From positions 1,898,001 to 1,962,000 of the forward strand of contig NZ_CP075191.1 in assembly GCF_020510625.1 (NCBI RefSeq): a stretch of DNA of 64,000 nt. Direction: 5' to 3'. The stretch is from Ferribacterium limneticum (lineage in GTDB: Bacteria; Pseudomonadota; Gammaproteobacteria; Burkholderiales; Rhodocyclaceae). Positions 1 to 9,462 of this stretch are shown one piece after another (within the stretch, counting starts at the first letter, position 1; each line of letters begins with the position of its first letter). Under the pieces are notes generated by a model. That model was not told the DNA's origin. It searched no databases and worked only from the letters and a program-made list of their open reading frames with translations. A program made the translations under genes and the position numbers.

Positions 1-53
1 GTCTCCTGGCCAAGGAGCTTACCGCCGCGGCCGCTGCCTATCAGGCTGCAACC

Positions 54-542
54 GTGATCCCTCACTGCACTGCGTGCTCAAACCCGTGTTGTCGACTCGA
101 TCCGCTCGTCCTCGAACTGGATTGGAAACAACTCAAGGGACTCTGGCGGCTCGAAGAGTCGCGCACTGCATTCGACAAGCGGCTTTCCTCGGGCAAAGGC
201 CCGCAGGAAATCCGGGCGGGGAATGGGCTCTACTACGCCCATCGCAAAGTTTGCCCCGCCTACGATGCAGCGCAGGGCTCATGCCGGGTTTATGGTCAGG
301 ACCTCAAGCCCGAGGGATGCACCGATTTTCCGGTGTACGAAGATCAGGGTTGCATCATCGCTGATCTTCGCTGTGAAGCCGTTGATCTCGACGCGCTGGT
401 GGCCTGGGTTGCACGTTCCGTCGGGCCGGAATATCGCGTCATTCCCTCTGCCGACGAAGAGTTTCCCTTCCTGGTTACGCTATCGGTGAAGCGGGTAGCC
501 AGTGCTGCGACGGTTGGCAAGCGGCCACGATTTTCAAAGTAG
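54..542 (+). CDS. Cysteine-rich YkgJ-type (CxxCxxxCC) protein, 5' end uncertain
   Basis: A 162-residue protein read from GTG at 54. It opens with a CxxCxxxCC motif (Cys 5, 8, 12, 13) and has further cysteines spread to about residue 106, the pattern of the YkgJ-type zinc- or iron-chelating family. No enzymatic function is assigned to that family. The same frame is open without a stop back to position 3 with normal coding codon use (Leu-Leu-Ala-Lys-Glu-Leu...), and no ribosome site is seen before GTG 54, so the true start may lie outside the window. It converges on the minus-strand nif operon that ends at 579. Family call is moderate; role in nitrogen fixation is unknown. Confidence 0.6.
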   Translation: MIPHCTACSNPCCRLDPLVLELDWKQLKGLWRLEESRTAFDKRLSSGKGPQEIRAGNGLYYAHRKVCPAYDAAQGSCRVYGQDLKPEGCTDFPVYEDQGCIIADLRCEAVDLDALVAWVARSVGPEYRVIPSADEEFPFLVTLSVKRVASAATVGKRPRFSK

Positions 543-578
543 TCTGTGAGCCGCCTGATCGTTTTTTCGTCATAGCCC

Positions 579-1547
579 TCAAACCGAATACGGCCGATGC
601 AGCCAGCCGCGCACGATGTCTACGTCGCGCTGGGGCAGGTAGGCGAAGCCGGCCAGGGAGTCTTCGACGACGGTCTGGGCGACCCAGTGCGGTACGGCCT
701 TGGTGGTCAGCATGTGGAAATACCAGGCCATGGGGTAGCCGGTTTCGCGGTCGAAATGGCTGAGTGCTTCGTTCAGTTTCAGGCCGCTGGTGCCGGCGCT
801 GGCATCGAATTCAGGGGCTTCGCCGGCCAGCGTGGCGATCGGCTGGGCGCGGAAGACCGGTTGGTGGTAGCGGTCGAGGTGTTCGCGGGTGGCGATGACC
901 CAGTGGTTGAAATAGGCGCTGGTGTTGCTGGCGCTGCTTTTCGTCCAGTCATCGATCATGCGGTGAATGGCGGCCGGCTCGGGCTTTTGCGCCAGCATGC
1001 GCTTGAGGAAGGCGCCGATGTGCTGGACGCGGCAGAATTTGTAGAAGGGCAGGCCGACAGGCACGGGCTGTTCAGCGCCGCCGCGCGGATCGACCAGTTC
1101 TTCGAGGGTGGTCGGGTCATTGGCGAAGAGCTGGTGGACGCGCATTTCCTGCAGGTCTTCGATTTCCAGCTGCAGGAAGCCATCGGTGCTGTCGTCGGCC
1201 GAGGCGACGAGGTAATGCGTCTGGCCGACCAGGCGGGTGGCGAAGAGCTTCTGGTCGATGAAGTCGTCGGTGAGCCGGCCAAAATCGCCATCGCGCTCAT
1301 CGAGGGCGTTTTCGACCCAGCTTTCGAGGTTGTCGGAAACGCGCTGGCCGTTGCTGTCGAGAACGCCGCCGAGGCGATACCAGCCGCCCCGACTCATGGC
1401 ATGGCGGAATTTCCAGTCGGGCAGGGCGGCACCGAGCGCCTTGACCAGGGCGCCGGGGCCACTGCTGACCGGAACCTTGGCACAGGTTTCGACGATGGCG
1501 GGGGCGAGCGATTTGCAGTATTCCGTCCAGGCCAGTGTTTCTTTCAT
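579..1547 (-). CDS. Conserved protein of unknown function at the end of the nifH operon
   Basis: A 322-residue soluble protein without signal peptide, membrane segment or cysteine motif. I do not recognise a domain. It is the last gene of the leftward nifH operon and starts 17 bp after the stop of the LRV gene, so co-transcription is likely. The protein is acidic and rich in Trp, His and Tyr, for instance near residues 215-235 and 270-300. Position and spacing suggest a nitrogenase-associated accessory role, but that is inference only. Confidence 0.7.
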   Translation of the reverse strand: MKETLAWTEYCKSLAPAIVETCAKVPVSSGPGALVKALGAALPDWKFRHAMSRGGWYRLGGVLDSNGQRVSDNLESWVENALDERDGDFGRLTDDFIDQKLFATRLVGQTHYLVASADDSTDGFLQLEIEDLQEMRVHQLFANDPTTLEELVDPRGGAEQPVPVGLPFYKFCRVQHIGAFLKRMLAQKPEPAAIHRMIDDWTKSSASNTSAYFNHWVIATREHLDRYHQPVFRAQPIATLAGEAPEFDASAGTSGLKLNEALSHFDRETGYPMAWYFHMLTTKAVPHWVAQTVVEDSLAGFAYLPQRDVDIVRGWLHRPYSV

Positions 1548-1563
1548 CGTGCTTTCCTCGTTC

Positions 1564-2322
1564 TCAGGCGGTGTTTTTTTCGGACAGGCGGGCCAAAGCT
1601 GCGTCGCGGACTTCTACTTCGGGATCATTGGTCAGTGGCGGCAGAAATTCGAGTGGTGCATTGCCGACTGCCGCCAGACGCACCCACCATTCCTCATCCT
1701 GGAGCAGGGCGACGGCGAGGCCGGGCAGGGCGCGCTCGGCGACGATGGCGCGAACTTCCGGTTCCGGATCGTTAGCCAGCATGTGCAGGGCAAAGGCCGG
1801 CAGGCGGGAGGCGACCACCTTGCGGACCTCGCGTTCAGGATCCTTGTTCAGCTTGGCGAGCTGGCCGTGCGGCAGGCGACGGGCAACCGTGGCGCGAATC
1901 AGGTAGTCGGGGTCGTTGATCAGCTGGATCAACTGGGCTTCAGGCAGGCGCGCGGCTACGGAGAGGCGGACTTCGCGATCCTGGTCGTGGATCATCGAGA
2001 TCAGTTGATCGACCGGCAGGCGCATGGCCACTACCCGGCGCACGACTTCGTCGGGATCGGATTTGAGCGGGAAGATGGTGTCGATTGCCGCATAGCGGGT
2101 GGCAATGGCCCGCCGCTCCCAGAAGATGTCGCCGAGATAGTTTTGCGCCAGCTCGGGATTTGCCCGCAGAAAGCGGTCGATCTGCCGGCCGCTGTGGGCG
2201 CGGATGCAGGCGTCACCTGGCGTGCAGCGGCGGCTGTTCAGGTAGTCCGGAAAGTAGCTGCAGCCGGAACACAATCCCAGTCGGCCAATGCCGGCATCGG
2301 CAAGGGTTTTTTCACTCGTCAT
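1564..2322 (-). CDS. 4Fe4S leucine-rich-repeat-variant (LRV) protein
   Basis: A 252-residue protein. The N-terminus carries a four-cysteine cluster (CSGC...C...C, about residues 18-40), followed by about eight 24-residue helical repeats with the pattern DPD..VR..VA.RLP. This is the organisation of the LRV protein encoded in the Azotobacter vinelandii nif region, which binds a 4Fe-4S cluster next to a right-handed superhelix; its function is not known. The start at 2322 is preferred over ATG 2337 because AAGG lies just upstream. It overlaps the DUF6129 gene by 11 bp, indicating translational coupling. Confidence 0.85.
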   Translation of the reverse strand: MTSEKTLADAGIGRLGLCSGCSYFPDYLNSRRCTPGDACIRAHSGRQIDRFLRANPELAQNYLGDIFWERRAIATRYAAIDTIFPLKSDPDEVVRRVVAMRLPVDQLISMIHDQDREVRLSVAARLPEAQLIQLINDPDYLIRATVARRLPHGQLAKLNKDPEREVRKVVASRLPAFALHMLANDPEPEVRAIVAERALPGLAVALLQDEEWWVRLAAVGNAPLEFLPPLTNDPEVEVRDAALARLSEKNTA

Positions 2323-2575
2323 CGACCTTGGCGGCAATGAGAATGCCGGTCGCTGTTTCTGCGTCGTTGGTCAGTGCCAGGCAATGGCCGGTGGCCCCGG
2401 AGATCAGGAAGAGATCGTAGCCCTCGACACTGAAAGCAGGGTTGTAAAGGGGAGAGACGTCGTCTTCGCTGCATTCGGTGAAGTGCAGGTCGGGAAAACG
2501 TTGGCGCAGCGAGGCGGCGCGGCCGTCAAGCAGGGTGGCTTCACCTACCCGGGCGAGGATGGTGGGGGTGATCAT
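2312..2575 (-). CDS. DUF6129-like small nif-cluster protein
   Basis: An 87-residue acidic protein starting MITPTILARV. Its ATG overlaps the stop of nifY in an ATGA arrangement and its own end overlaps the LRV gene, so it is embedded in the operon. It resembles a small uncharacterised family (DUF6129) found beside nifY/LRV genes. A longer ORF reading back to 2800 exists in this frame, but it lies over nifY and has non-coding composition. Function is unknown; family assignment is from memory of sequence pattern and genomic position. Confidence 0.7.
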   Translation of the reverse strand: MITPTILARVGEATLLDGRAASLRQRFPDLHFTECSEDDVSPLYNPAFSVEGYDLFLISGATGHCLALTNDAETATGILIAAKVDDE

Positions 2576-3303
2576 GCCGATTCCTCGGATTCCAGTTCTT
2601 CTTCGAAACGGGCCAGCGAGGCGGATGGCACACCCATGATCTGGGCCAGCCAGGGGGGCGGGCTGGCCAGACGGCCCTGCAGTTCCACCAGCACTTCGCG
2701 GGCCTTGCCGCCTTCGGGCTTCTTGACCGGATGGACGCCGGCACGGACCACCTTGGCGGCCGCGGGGCCACCGATGGACTGGACGTAGACAATCTGGCAA
2801 TCGTTGATCAGTGCCGATCGGGCGGCGTTCTTGTCCTCGGCGGTATCGGCCTCGATGGTAGTGCGTACGGCGACCAGCTTGATGGCGCTGGTGCTGACCT
2901 GATAAACCAGGAAGCGCTCGCAGGAGCCAAAGTGGCCGTCGAGGGTCTCGCCGCGATTGGCGGCGAAAGCAACGCGCAGCGAGCCGGGCATGTCGCCTTC
3001 GGTGTAGGCATCTACCGCCGGGAAATCGTTGTTCTCCACACCCTGGCCCCAGAGCAGGCGAATCGCTTCCTTGAGGGCTTCGGCTTCGACGCCGACATGG
3101 CAGCCCTGTTCGGCGAAATCGCCGGCCAGGATGACGCGCAGGTCTTCAACCGTCAGCGTGCCGAGTTTGGCTTCGGTGAGCGGTGATTCGAGCTTTTCAA
3201 CGAGTGCGCCAACCAGGGCTCTGACATCGAGACCATTCAGGGCGCGAGCGGCAAGGGCGATGCGCAACGCTGCTTCGCGAGAGGCGATGGGGGTGTCGGA
3301 CAT
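2572..3303 (-). CDS. nifY: NifY/NafY, FeMo-cofactor or apo-dinitrogenase binding protein
   Basis: A 243-residue protein with the two-part NifY/NafY layout: an N-terminal helical domain (about 1-100) and a C-terminal NifX-like cofactor-binding domain (about 105-225). The latter starts RVAFAANRGETLDGHFGSCERF, compared here in pieces: the ...DGHFG...F.VY pattern is typical of the NifX/NifY/NifB C-terminal family. These proteins hold FeMo-co or stabilise apo-NifDK before cofactor insertion. It lies after nifT and a ferredoxin gene, as nifY does in Azotobacter. NafY is an equally acceptable name from sequence alone. Confidence 0.85.
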   Translation of the reverse strand: MSDTPIASREAALRIALAARALNGLDVRALVGALVEKLESPLTEAKLGTLTVEDLRVILAGDFAEQGCHVGVEAEALKEAIRLLWGQGVENNDFPAVDAYTEGDMPGSLRVAFAANRGETLDGHFGSCERFLVYQVSTSAIKLVAVRTTIEADTAEDKNAARSALINDCQIVYVQSIGGPAAAKVVRAGVHPVKKPEGGKAREVLVELQGRLASPPPWLAQIMGVPSASLARFEEELESEESA

Positions 3304-3434
3304 GATGGGCTCCTGGGAAAGTCTTCAGTGGAACGCCAGGTTTCCCGGGCGTTCGGCTCAAGACTCAATCAATTAATTTTGTTGCCGGTCGGCCGAGGCG
3401 AAGTCGACAAAGCCACGGCTGGCTGGCAACAAAA

Positions 3435-3626
3435 TCAGGCCGGGCTGATACAGCCGGACGGGCAGACGTCGACACACAACGGAGAGTCGTTGTGGCCGTC
3501 GCATTCCGTGCAGGTGGCAGCGTCGATCTTGAAGAAGATCTTGCCGGAACTGATCGATTTGGTCGGGCAGACAGGTTTGCAATCGCCACAGGCGGTGCAC
3601 ATGTCGGGGTCGATTTTCATTGCCAT
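3435..3626 (-). CDS. 2[4Fe-4S] ferredoxin
   Basis: A 63-residue protein with two cluster motifs: CTACGDCKPVCP near residues 10-21 and C..C........C...CP near 39-57. The spacing in the second motif (two cysteines, an eight-residue insertion, then CVDVCP) is the form common in nif-associated ferredoxins of the FdxN/Alvin type. It probably passes low-potential electrons to nitrogenase or to cofactor synthesis. It lies between nifT and nifY in the nifH operon, with about 130 bp to nifY. Confidence 0.85.
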   Translation of the reverse strand: MAMKIDPDMCTACGDCKPVCPTKSISSGKIFFKIDAATCTECDGHNDSPLCVDVCPSGCISPA

Positions 3627-3730
3627 GGTTTTAGCTCCTAGTAATTAGTAGTTAGTTGCTAGCCACCTGAGCTGGCGATGGGTTTCGCCTTTGCTCGTAG
3701 CTAGTGGCCAGCGACTAGCGACTGCTTCAC

Positions 3731-3958
3731 TCAGTCTTCGGCAGCGCCGAGGCGCTTGGCACGTAGCGAAACGGGCAGGCGGGGCGGCTTGGCGATGGGG
3801 TCGATGTAGTAAGTCCCACCGTTGTCCAGCTTCAGTTCGCCACCCCATTTTTCTGCGGTGTCGAATTCGATGGACTCGATGGACGCTTCCAGATCGCGCT
3901 TCGGGAGGTAGAACACCAGCCCGCCCTTGTCGCCTTGCTGGATCATGATGTTGGCCAT
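3731..3958 (-). CDS. nifT: NifT/FixT protein
   Basis: A 75-residue protein beginning MANIMIQQGDKGG, a typical NifT sequence with the conserved LxFYLPKRDLE segment and a GG.Y.IDP stretch. NifT is a small protein found after nifK; its role is unclear and deletion has little effect in studied species. The ATG at 3958 is chosen over 3988 because an AGGAG ribosome site lies about 7 bp upstream. It is separated from nifK by about 150 bp containing a palindromic repeat. Confidence 0.9.
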   Translation of the reverse strand: MANIMIQQGDKGGLVFYLPKRDLEASIESIEFDTAEKWGGELKLDNGGTYYIDPIAKPPRLPVSLRAKRLGAAED

Positions 3959-4008
3959 GTAACTGCTCCTTTGACTCCCTCCATTCAAGGGTAGGCCTAG
4001 GGTTCCCT

Positions 4009-4110
4009 TCCTCCCCCTTCAAGGGGGAGGCTAGGAGGGGGATGGGTTTCATGATGCATTCCGAAAACCCATCCCCACCCCGGCCCTCCCCTTGAAGGGG
4101 AGGGAGTTTT
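4009..4110. repeat. Class B palindromic repeat between nifK and nifT
   Basis: Inverted arms: CTCCCCCTTCAAGGGGGAGG and GGATGGGTTT at the left, AAACCCATCC and CCTCCCCTTGAAGGGGAGG at the right. The same arms occur between nifU and nifS (55056-55219). Ends one base before the nifK stop codon. It may act as an mRNA hairpin between nifK and nifT. Confidence 0.75.
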
Positions 4111-4111
4111 T

Positions 4112-5680
4112 TTACCGCACCAGGTCGAAGTTGTAGTCGGTGGTGCCCATGCCGATCGTTTCCTTGTCGAGTTGCTCAAGGACAGCGTTGGTCAGCTGGG
4201 TCACTACAGACATCATCCCTTCGTAGCCCATGGTCGTGGCGCGGTGCATGTGGTGGCGGTCGAAGATCGGGAAGCCGAGGCGGATCAGCGGTACTTCGAA
4301 CTCTTCACCCAGGTGGCGGGTGTCGCGCTGGATGTACTTGCCGTAGGAGTTGCCGATCAGGAAGTCAGGCTTGTCCGTGAAGCACAGGCTGCGCATGTGC
4401 CACAGGTCGTTGCCGGCGTAGACCTTGCCCAGCGTACCGAACGGGCTGGAAGCGAGGAGCTTTTCCATGACCTTGGCCCAACGCTTGTTGCCGTTGTGAG
4501 CCAGGATGTGGGTCGGCTCGGCACCAACTTCCAGCAGGATCTTGACGACGCCCATCACGAAGTCCGGGTCACCATACACGGCGAACTTCTTACCGTGCAG
4601 CCAGGCGTGGCTGTCTGAGACCAGGTCCATGCAGCGGCCACGTTCCAGTTCAAGGGAGGCCGGAATCGGCTTGCCGGTCAGTTCGGAGACCTTCATCAGG
4701 AACTCGTCGGTCCATTCCACGCCCATCGGGATGTTCAGCTTGGGAACTTCATGGTTCCAGGTGTTCTCGATGAACTTCTTGGACTTCTCCAGCTGGGTCG
4801 GTTGGAGCAGGACGGTGGTGATGCCGTTCGGCGCATCCTTGACTTCATCCATCGTCGTGCCGCCGGAGTACATGCGGAATTCGCCGTCAGCCGGGGTGTC
4901 GAAAACTTCGGAAGGATCGGACAGGTAGGTGAAGTCGACATCCATCTCACCCAGCATGCGCTTGATGACACGGTAGTTGCCGAGGTAGGTCTCGAAGCCC
5001 GGCACGATGTTGATCTTGCCGTTCGAACCGATCTTCTTGCCGTCCATGAAGTTCAGCGTGAAGGAGCGGATGATGCCTTCGAGCATGTTGTCCCAGCCGG
5101 TGGTGTGCGAACCGACGAAGGACGGGGTGTGGGCGAAGGGGACCGGGTAATCCTGGGGGATGTGGCCGTCCTTCTTGGAGTTGTTGATGAAGGCATTCAA
5201 GTCGTCACCAATAACTTCCGCCATGCAGGTGGTCGAAACAGCGATTATGTCCGGCTTGTAGATCGCCTTGGCGTTGGCCAGGCCGTCGTGCATGTTCTTC
5301 TGCCCGCCGAACACGGCGGCATCTTCCGTCATCGAGTCGGAAACGCAGGAGCACGGTTCCTTGAAGTGACGGTTGAAGTAGGTGCGGAAGTAGGCGACGC
5401 AGCCTTGCGAACCATGCACGTAGGGCAGGGTCTTGTGGAAGCCGGAGGCGCAGAGGACGGCGCCGAGCGGCTGGCAGGCCTTGGCCGGATCGACGGTCAG
5501 GGCTTCGCGCTTGAAGTTGAGGTCCTGATATTCCTTGGTCGTCGTCCAGACGAAGGTTTCCCAGACCTTTTCCGGGCCGTGGCCTTCTTCGAAGAGTTCG
5601 CGTTTTTCAGCGAGGTTCTTCTTGTAGTCGTCGTCGCGGAACAGCGGGTAACAGGGCTTGATGTTGTCTGCGGTTTGCAT
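4112..5680 (-). CDS. nifK: Nitrogenase molybdenum-iron protein beta chain
   Basis: A 522-residue NifK, the usual length. The P-cluster cysteines are present at about residues 69 (KACQPLG), 94 (SQGCVAY) and 152 (STTCMAE), close to the Azotobacter numbering. NifK pairs with NifD to form the alpha2beta2 MoFe protein, where the P-cluster at the interface relays electrons to FeMo-co. The start MQTADNIKP at 5680 follows an AAGGAG site; an upstream in-frame ATG at 5731 is not needed. It lies downstream of nifD with a palindromic repeat in the gap. Confidence 0.98.
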   Translation of the reverse strand: MQTADNIKPCYPLFRDDDYKKNLAEKRELFEEGHGPEKVWETFVWTTTKEYQDLNFKREALTVDPAKACQPLGAVLCASGFHKTLPYVHGSQGCVAYFRTYFNRHFKEPCSCVSDSMTEDAAVFGGQKNMHDGLANAKAIYKPDIIAVSTTCMAEVIGDDLNAFINNSKKDGHIPQDYPVPFAHTPSFVGSHTTGWDNMLEGIIRSFTLNFMDGKKIGSNGKINIVPGFETYLGNYRVIKRMLGEMDVDFTYLSDPSEVFDTPADGEFRMYSGGTTMDEVKDAPNGITTVLLQPTQLEKSKKFIENTWNHEVPKLNIPMGVEWTDEFLMKVSELTGKPIPASLELERGRCMDLVSDSHAWLHGKKFAVYGDPDFVMGVVKILLEVGAEPTHILAHNGNKRWAKVMEKLLASSPFGTLGKVYAGNDLWHMRSLCFTDKPDFLIGNSYGKYIQRDTRHLGEEFEVPLIRLGFPIFDRHHMHRATTMGYEGMMSVVTQLTNAVLEQLDKETIGMGTTDYNFDLVR

Positions 5681-5750
5681 TGCTATCTCCTTGCCGGTAC
5701 CACTCATCTGTGGCGACCGGAGTAGGTTCAACAGAATTTCCTAGCCCCCC

Positions 5751-5811
5751 GTCATTCCCGCGGAGGCGGGAATCCAGATCGCCCTGGATTCCCGGTCAAG
5801 CCGGGAATGAC
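5751..5811. repeat. Class A palindromic repeat (GTCATTCCCGC..) between nifD and nifK
   Basis: Hairpin with arms GTCATTCCCGC/GCGGGAATCCAG and CTGGATTCCC/CCGGGAATGAC. Copies or partial copies occur at 11388, 16797, 20000, 34087 and 52880. This resembles the widespread short intergenic palindromes of betaproteobacteria. Inside nifDK mRNA it could tune expression or stability. Confidence 0.8.
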
Positions 5812-5822
5812 GGGGGCGTGGT

Positions 5823-7295
5823 TCAGGCAGCCTTCTTGACTTCTTCAGCAGCAACCTTCTTCCACGGGGGCGTCAGGTTCTTGAAGGTCGGGTTGGACAG
5901 GGCGATATCCATGTCACGGGCGAAGATCGCGAAACCGTCGTAACCGTGGTACGGGCCCGAGTAATCCCAGGAGTGCATCTGGCGCAGCGGAATGCCCATC
6001 TTCTGGAAGATGTACTTTTCCTTGATGCCGGAGCCGACCATGTCGGGCTTCAGGCGCTTGACGAACTCTTCCAGTTCGAAACCGGTCACGTCGTCGTAGA
6101 GCAGGGTGGCATCACCCATTTCTTTGATCGTGCGATCGTAGTCGTCGTTGTGGCCGAATTCGTAGCCGGTGCCGATGACTTCCATGCCGAGGTCTTCGTA
6201 GGCGCCGATAACGTGACGCGGACGCAGGCCGCCGACGTAGAGCATGACCTTCTTGCCCTGCAGACGCGGTTTGTACTTGGCGATGATCTCGTCCATCATC
6301 GGCTGGTAGCGGGCGATGACGGCTTCGGTCTTGGCCTTGACGGTGTCGTCGAAGAAGGCAGCAATCTTGCGGCAGGATTCGATGATCTTGGTCGGGCCGA
6401 AGAAGTTGTATTCCAGGTAAGGAATGCCGTACTTCTCTTCCATGTGACGGGAGATGTAGTTCATCGAACGGTAGCAGTGCAGCAGGTTCAGCTTGACCTT
6501 CGGCGTGTTCATCATTTCAGCGATGGTGCCGTCGCCGGACCACTGAGCCACGACGCGCAGGCCCATCTCTTCAAGAAGAATACGGGTTGCCCAGGCATCG
6601 CCACCGATGTTGTAGTCACCGATGATGGCGACGTCGTAGGGGGTCGATTCGAAAGCAGCACCGTCGCGCTTGTCGAGAACCCAGTCACGGATCGCGTCAT
6701 TGGCGATGTGGTGGCCGAGGGACTGGGAAACACCGCGGAAGCCTTCGCAGCGAACCGGAACAACCGGCTTGCCGATAGCTGCAGCGCCCTTCTTGGAAAC
6801 GGACTCGATGTCGTCACCGATCAGGCCGATCGGGCACTCGGACTGGACCGAGATACCCTTGTGCAGCGGGAAGAGCAGTTCGACTTCGTCGATCAGCTTG
6901 GCGAGCTTCTTGTCGCCGCCGAAGACGATGTCCTTCTCCTGGAAATCGGAGGTGAAATTCATCGTGCCGAAGGTATCGACACCGGTGGTGCCGACGTAGT
7001 AGTTACGGCGACCGGCGCGGGAGTACTGACCGCAGCCGACAGGGCCGTGCGAGATGTGGATCATGTCCTTGATCGGACCCCAAACCACACCCTTGGAGCC
7101 AGCGTAGGCACAACCACGAATGGTCATGACGCCCGGCAGGGACTTGCGGTTGGAAGTGATGCACTTCTTGGATTGTTCAACAGTTTGATCGTTGACCGCC
7201 AGATGCTTGGCGCGGTCCTTCTGGGCTTTTTCCGGATAAACCTCAAGCACCTCGGCAATGAGGGCTTCGGTTTCTTCGCGAGACAGAGTCGTCAT
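5823..7295 (-). CDS. nifD: Nitrogenase molybdenum-iron protein alpha chain
   Basis: A 490-residue NifD. P-cluster ligands Cys62 (RGCAYAG), Cys88 (PVGCGQY) and Cys154 (SECPIG) are in place, as are the FeMo-co ligands Cys274 (LLHCYRS) and His441 (QMHSWDY), and the substrate-pocket His195 in SLGHH. All catalytic residues are therefore intact and this is a Mo-type enzyme rather than a V- or Fe-only form. The gene is second in the operon, 93 bp after nifH, with a good GGAGG ribosome site. Confidence 0.98.
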   Translation of the reverse strand: MTTLSREETEALIAEVLEVYPEKAQKDRAKHLAVNDQTVEQSKKCITSNRKSLPGVMTIRGCAYAGSKGVVWGPIKDMIHISHGPVGCGQYSRAGRRNYYVGTTGVDTFGTMNFTSDFQEKDIVFGGDKKLAKLIDEVELLFPLHKGISVQSECPIGLIGDDIESVSKKGAAAIGKPVVPVRCEGFRGVSQSLGHHIANDAIRDWVLDKRDGAAFESTPYDVAIIGDYNIGGDAWATRILLEEMGLRVVAQWSGDGTIAEMMNTPKVKLNLLHCYRSMNYISRHMEEKYGIPYLEYNFFGPTKIIESCRKIAAFFDDTVKAKTEAVIARYQPMMDEIIAKYKPRLQGKKVMLYVGGLRPRHVIGAYEDLGMEVIGTGYEFGHNDDYDRTIKEMGDATLLYDDVTGFELEEFVKRLKPDMVGSGIKEKYIFQKMGIPLRQMHSWDYSGPYHGYDGFAIFARDMDIALSNPTFKNLTPPWKKVAAEEVKKAA

Positions 7296-7388
7296 GTTTT
7301 CCTCCTGACGCCGCCACCAATCTGTGGCCGACGTGCTGGTTGAAAGTGGCGGGAGCCTGAGCCCCCGCCGGAGCTTGCGGGGTCTTGC

Positions 7389-8282
<894 letters not shown>

Positions 8283-8335
8283 TTAGTCTGTCAGTCGATT
8301 TGCGAAGGAATCTTTGAGAGTCGCGTCTCTCCTTC

Positions 8336-8351
8336 TGCATGTAGCGTGCCA
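8336..8351 (-). promoter_or_regulatory. Sigma54 (-24/-12) promoter of nifH
   Basis: Minus-strand TGGCACGCTACATGCA, with GG and GC separated by 10 bases as RpoN requires. It lies 65 bp before the nifH start and 62 bp from the nearest NifA site. Confidence 0.9.
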
Positions 8352-8412
8352 GGTCGACTGGCAGGCCATAATCGATTGATTATTCAATGAAAATAGAAAA
8401 CGAGCCGGTGGT

Positions 8413-8428
8413 TGTTGGAGCGAGTACA
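8413..8428. promoter_or_regulatory. NifA upstream activator site 1 of nifH
   Basis: TGTTGGAGCGAGTACA fits TGT-N10-ACA exactly. It lies 62 bp upstream of the -24 element. Confidence 0.85.
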
Positions 8429-8449
8429 TCCGACAATGTCCCTACGCTT

Positions 8450-8465
8450 TGTAGGGGTGACGACA
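8450..8465. promoter_or_regulatory. NifA upstream activator site 2 of nifH
   Basis: TGTAGGGGTGACGACA fits TGT-N10-ACA and lies 37 bp beyond site 1. Since draT diverges from here, it could also affect draT. Confidence 0.8.
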
Positions 8466-8527
8466 AAGCGTCGAGTCCAGGCGAGACAAAACCCCATTCA
8501 GGAGACGACAGTCTCCTATCTGAATCA

Positions 8528-9373
8528 TTGCGAGGCAGCCACGGGCTTCAGGCCGAGGCAACTCACAATGCGACGCTGCCACGCGAGGCCCGTCTGCCGA
8601 TCAATCGCTGCAATCTGCCAGCCGTTGTGCTCGGCAGCCTGACCTTCCAGCACTACCCGGCGGAACTGCTGCTCGACGGTGTCGCCGAGCTGCACCGCAA
8701 CCTGTTTCAGCGGCTGGAAGCGGCGGCGCCGGAAGCGCGGGGCGACGTCTTTCGCGACTACCTGACCGTGCATTTCCGGCTGGGGCGCCCGGAGGACATG
8801 GGCTTCAGCGGCGACAAGAAAGGCCGCGCCAAGGCCAATTACATCAAGATGATCCGCGGCTGGAGTTTCGATGCCGATAGCCGCGAAGGCGCCGTACTCA
8901 AGGGCTGGGTGGAGTCACGCTTTGGCCTGACGCCGCGCTACCATGGCCAGCCGCTACGCGACCCATCCGGTCATGCCTACCGGCGCTATCAGGAAATGCG
9001 GGCGCAGGGGCTGTACGGCACCAACGCCATCGAGGCCCAGCTTGATCTGGTCTACACCTTCTGTCAGTTCGAGCTGGCGCGCCGCCATCATGGCGCCCGA
9101 CATGTCACGCTCTATCGCGGGGTCAATCGACTGGCCGATCACGAAGTGCTGGAAAGCCAGGGCAAGGGGCAACACGTGGTACTGCTCAACAATCTCAATT
9201 CTTTCACCTGCAGCCGCGAGCGCGCCTGCGAGTTCGGCGACTACATTCTCGCGGCCGAGATTCCCCTGACCAAGATTTTCTTTCATTGCGGCCTCCTGCC
9301 GGGCATCTTGCAGGGAGAGGATGAATTTCTGGTCATCGGCGGGGTCGTCGATGTGACTTTGTCGACAATCTGA
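8528..9373 (+). CDS. draT: NAD(+)--dinitrogen-reductase ADP-ribosyltransferase
   Basis: DraT transfers ADP-ribose from NAD to an arginine of NifH, switching nitrogenase off after ammonium or dark/energy shifts. The conserved DraT core begins with INRCNLPA and continues through FRDYLTVHF and YGTNAIEAQLDLVYT, then TLYRGVN and a LLNNLNSFTCSRERACEFGD stretch. The frame is open from ATG 8387, but that start would lay coding sequence over both NifA sites of nifH and give 328 residues, longer than usual. TTG 8528 gives 281 residues, near the family length, though no clear ribosome site supports it. A GGAGAC-GACA-GTCTCC hairpin (8501-8516) lies just before. draG is in the window at 17994. Confidence 0.88.
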   Translation: MRGSHGLQAEATHNATLPREARLPINRCNLPAVVLGSLTFQHYPAELLLDGVAELHRNLFQRLEAAAPEARGDVFRDYLTVHFRLGRPEDMGFSGDKKGRAKANYIKMIRGWSFDADSREGAVLKGWVESRFGLTPRYHGQPLRDPSGHAYRRYQEMRAQGLYGTNAIEAQLDLVYTFCQFELARRHHGARHVTLYRGVNRLADHEVLESQGKGQHVVLLNNLNSFTCSRERACEFGDYILAAEIPLTKIFFHCGLLPGILQGEDEFLVIGGVVDVTLSTI

Positions 9374-9462
9374 CGTATTGCTTGTTCTATGACTTAAGTC
9401 CTATCCATCGGATGGGCCGCAAGGTATGCTCTGCCGCTTCTTGTTTGCAGCCCCAAGCCCCG

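Noticed and set aside
597..1775. Long plus-strand open frame (392 codons) over the unknown and LRV genes
   Set aside because: It is antisense to two genes with clear family features or operon position; its composition mirrors GC-rich third positions of the real genes.
8387..8527. N-terminal extension of DraT from ATG 8387
   Set aside because: It covers both NifA sites of nifH, gives an overlong protein and has no resemblance to the DraT family.
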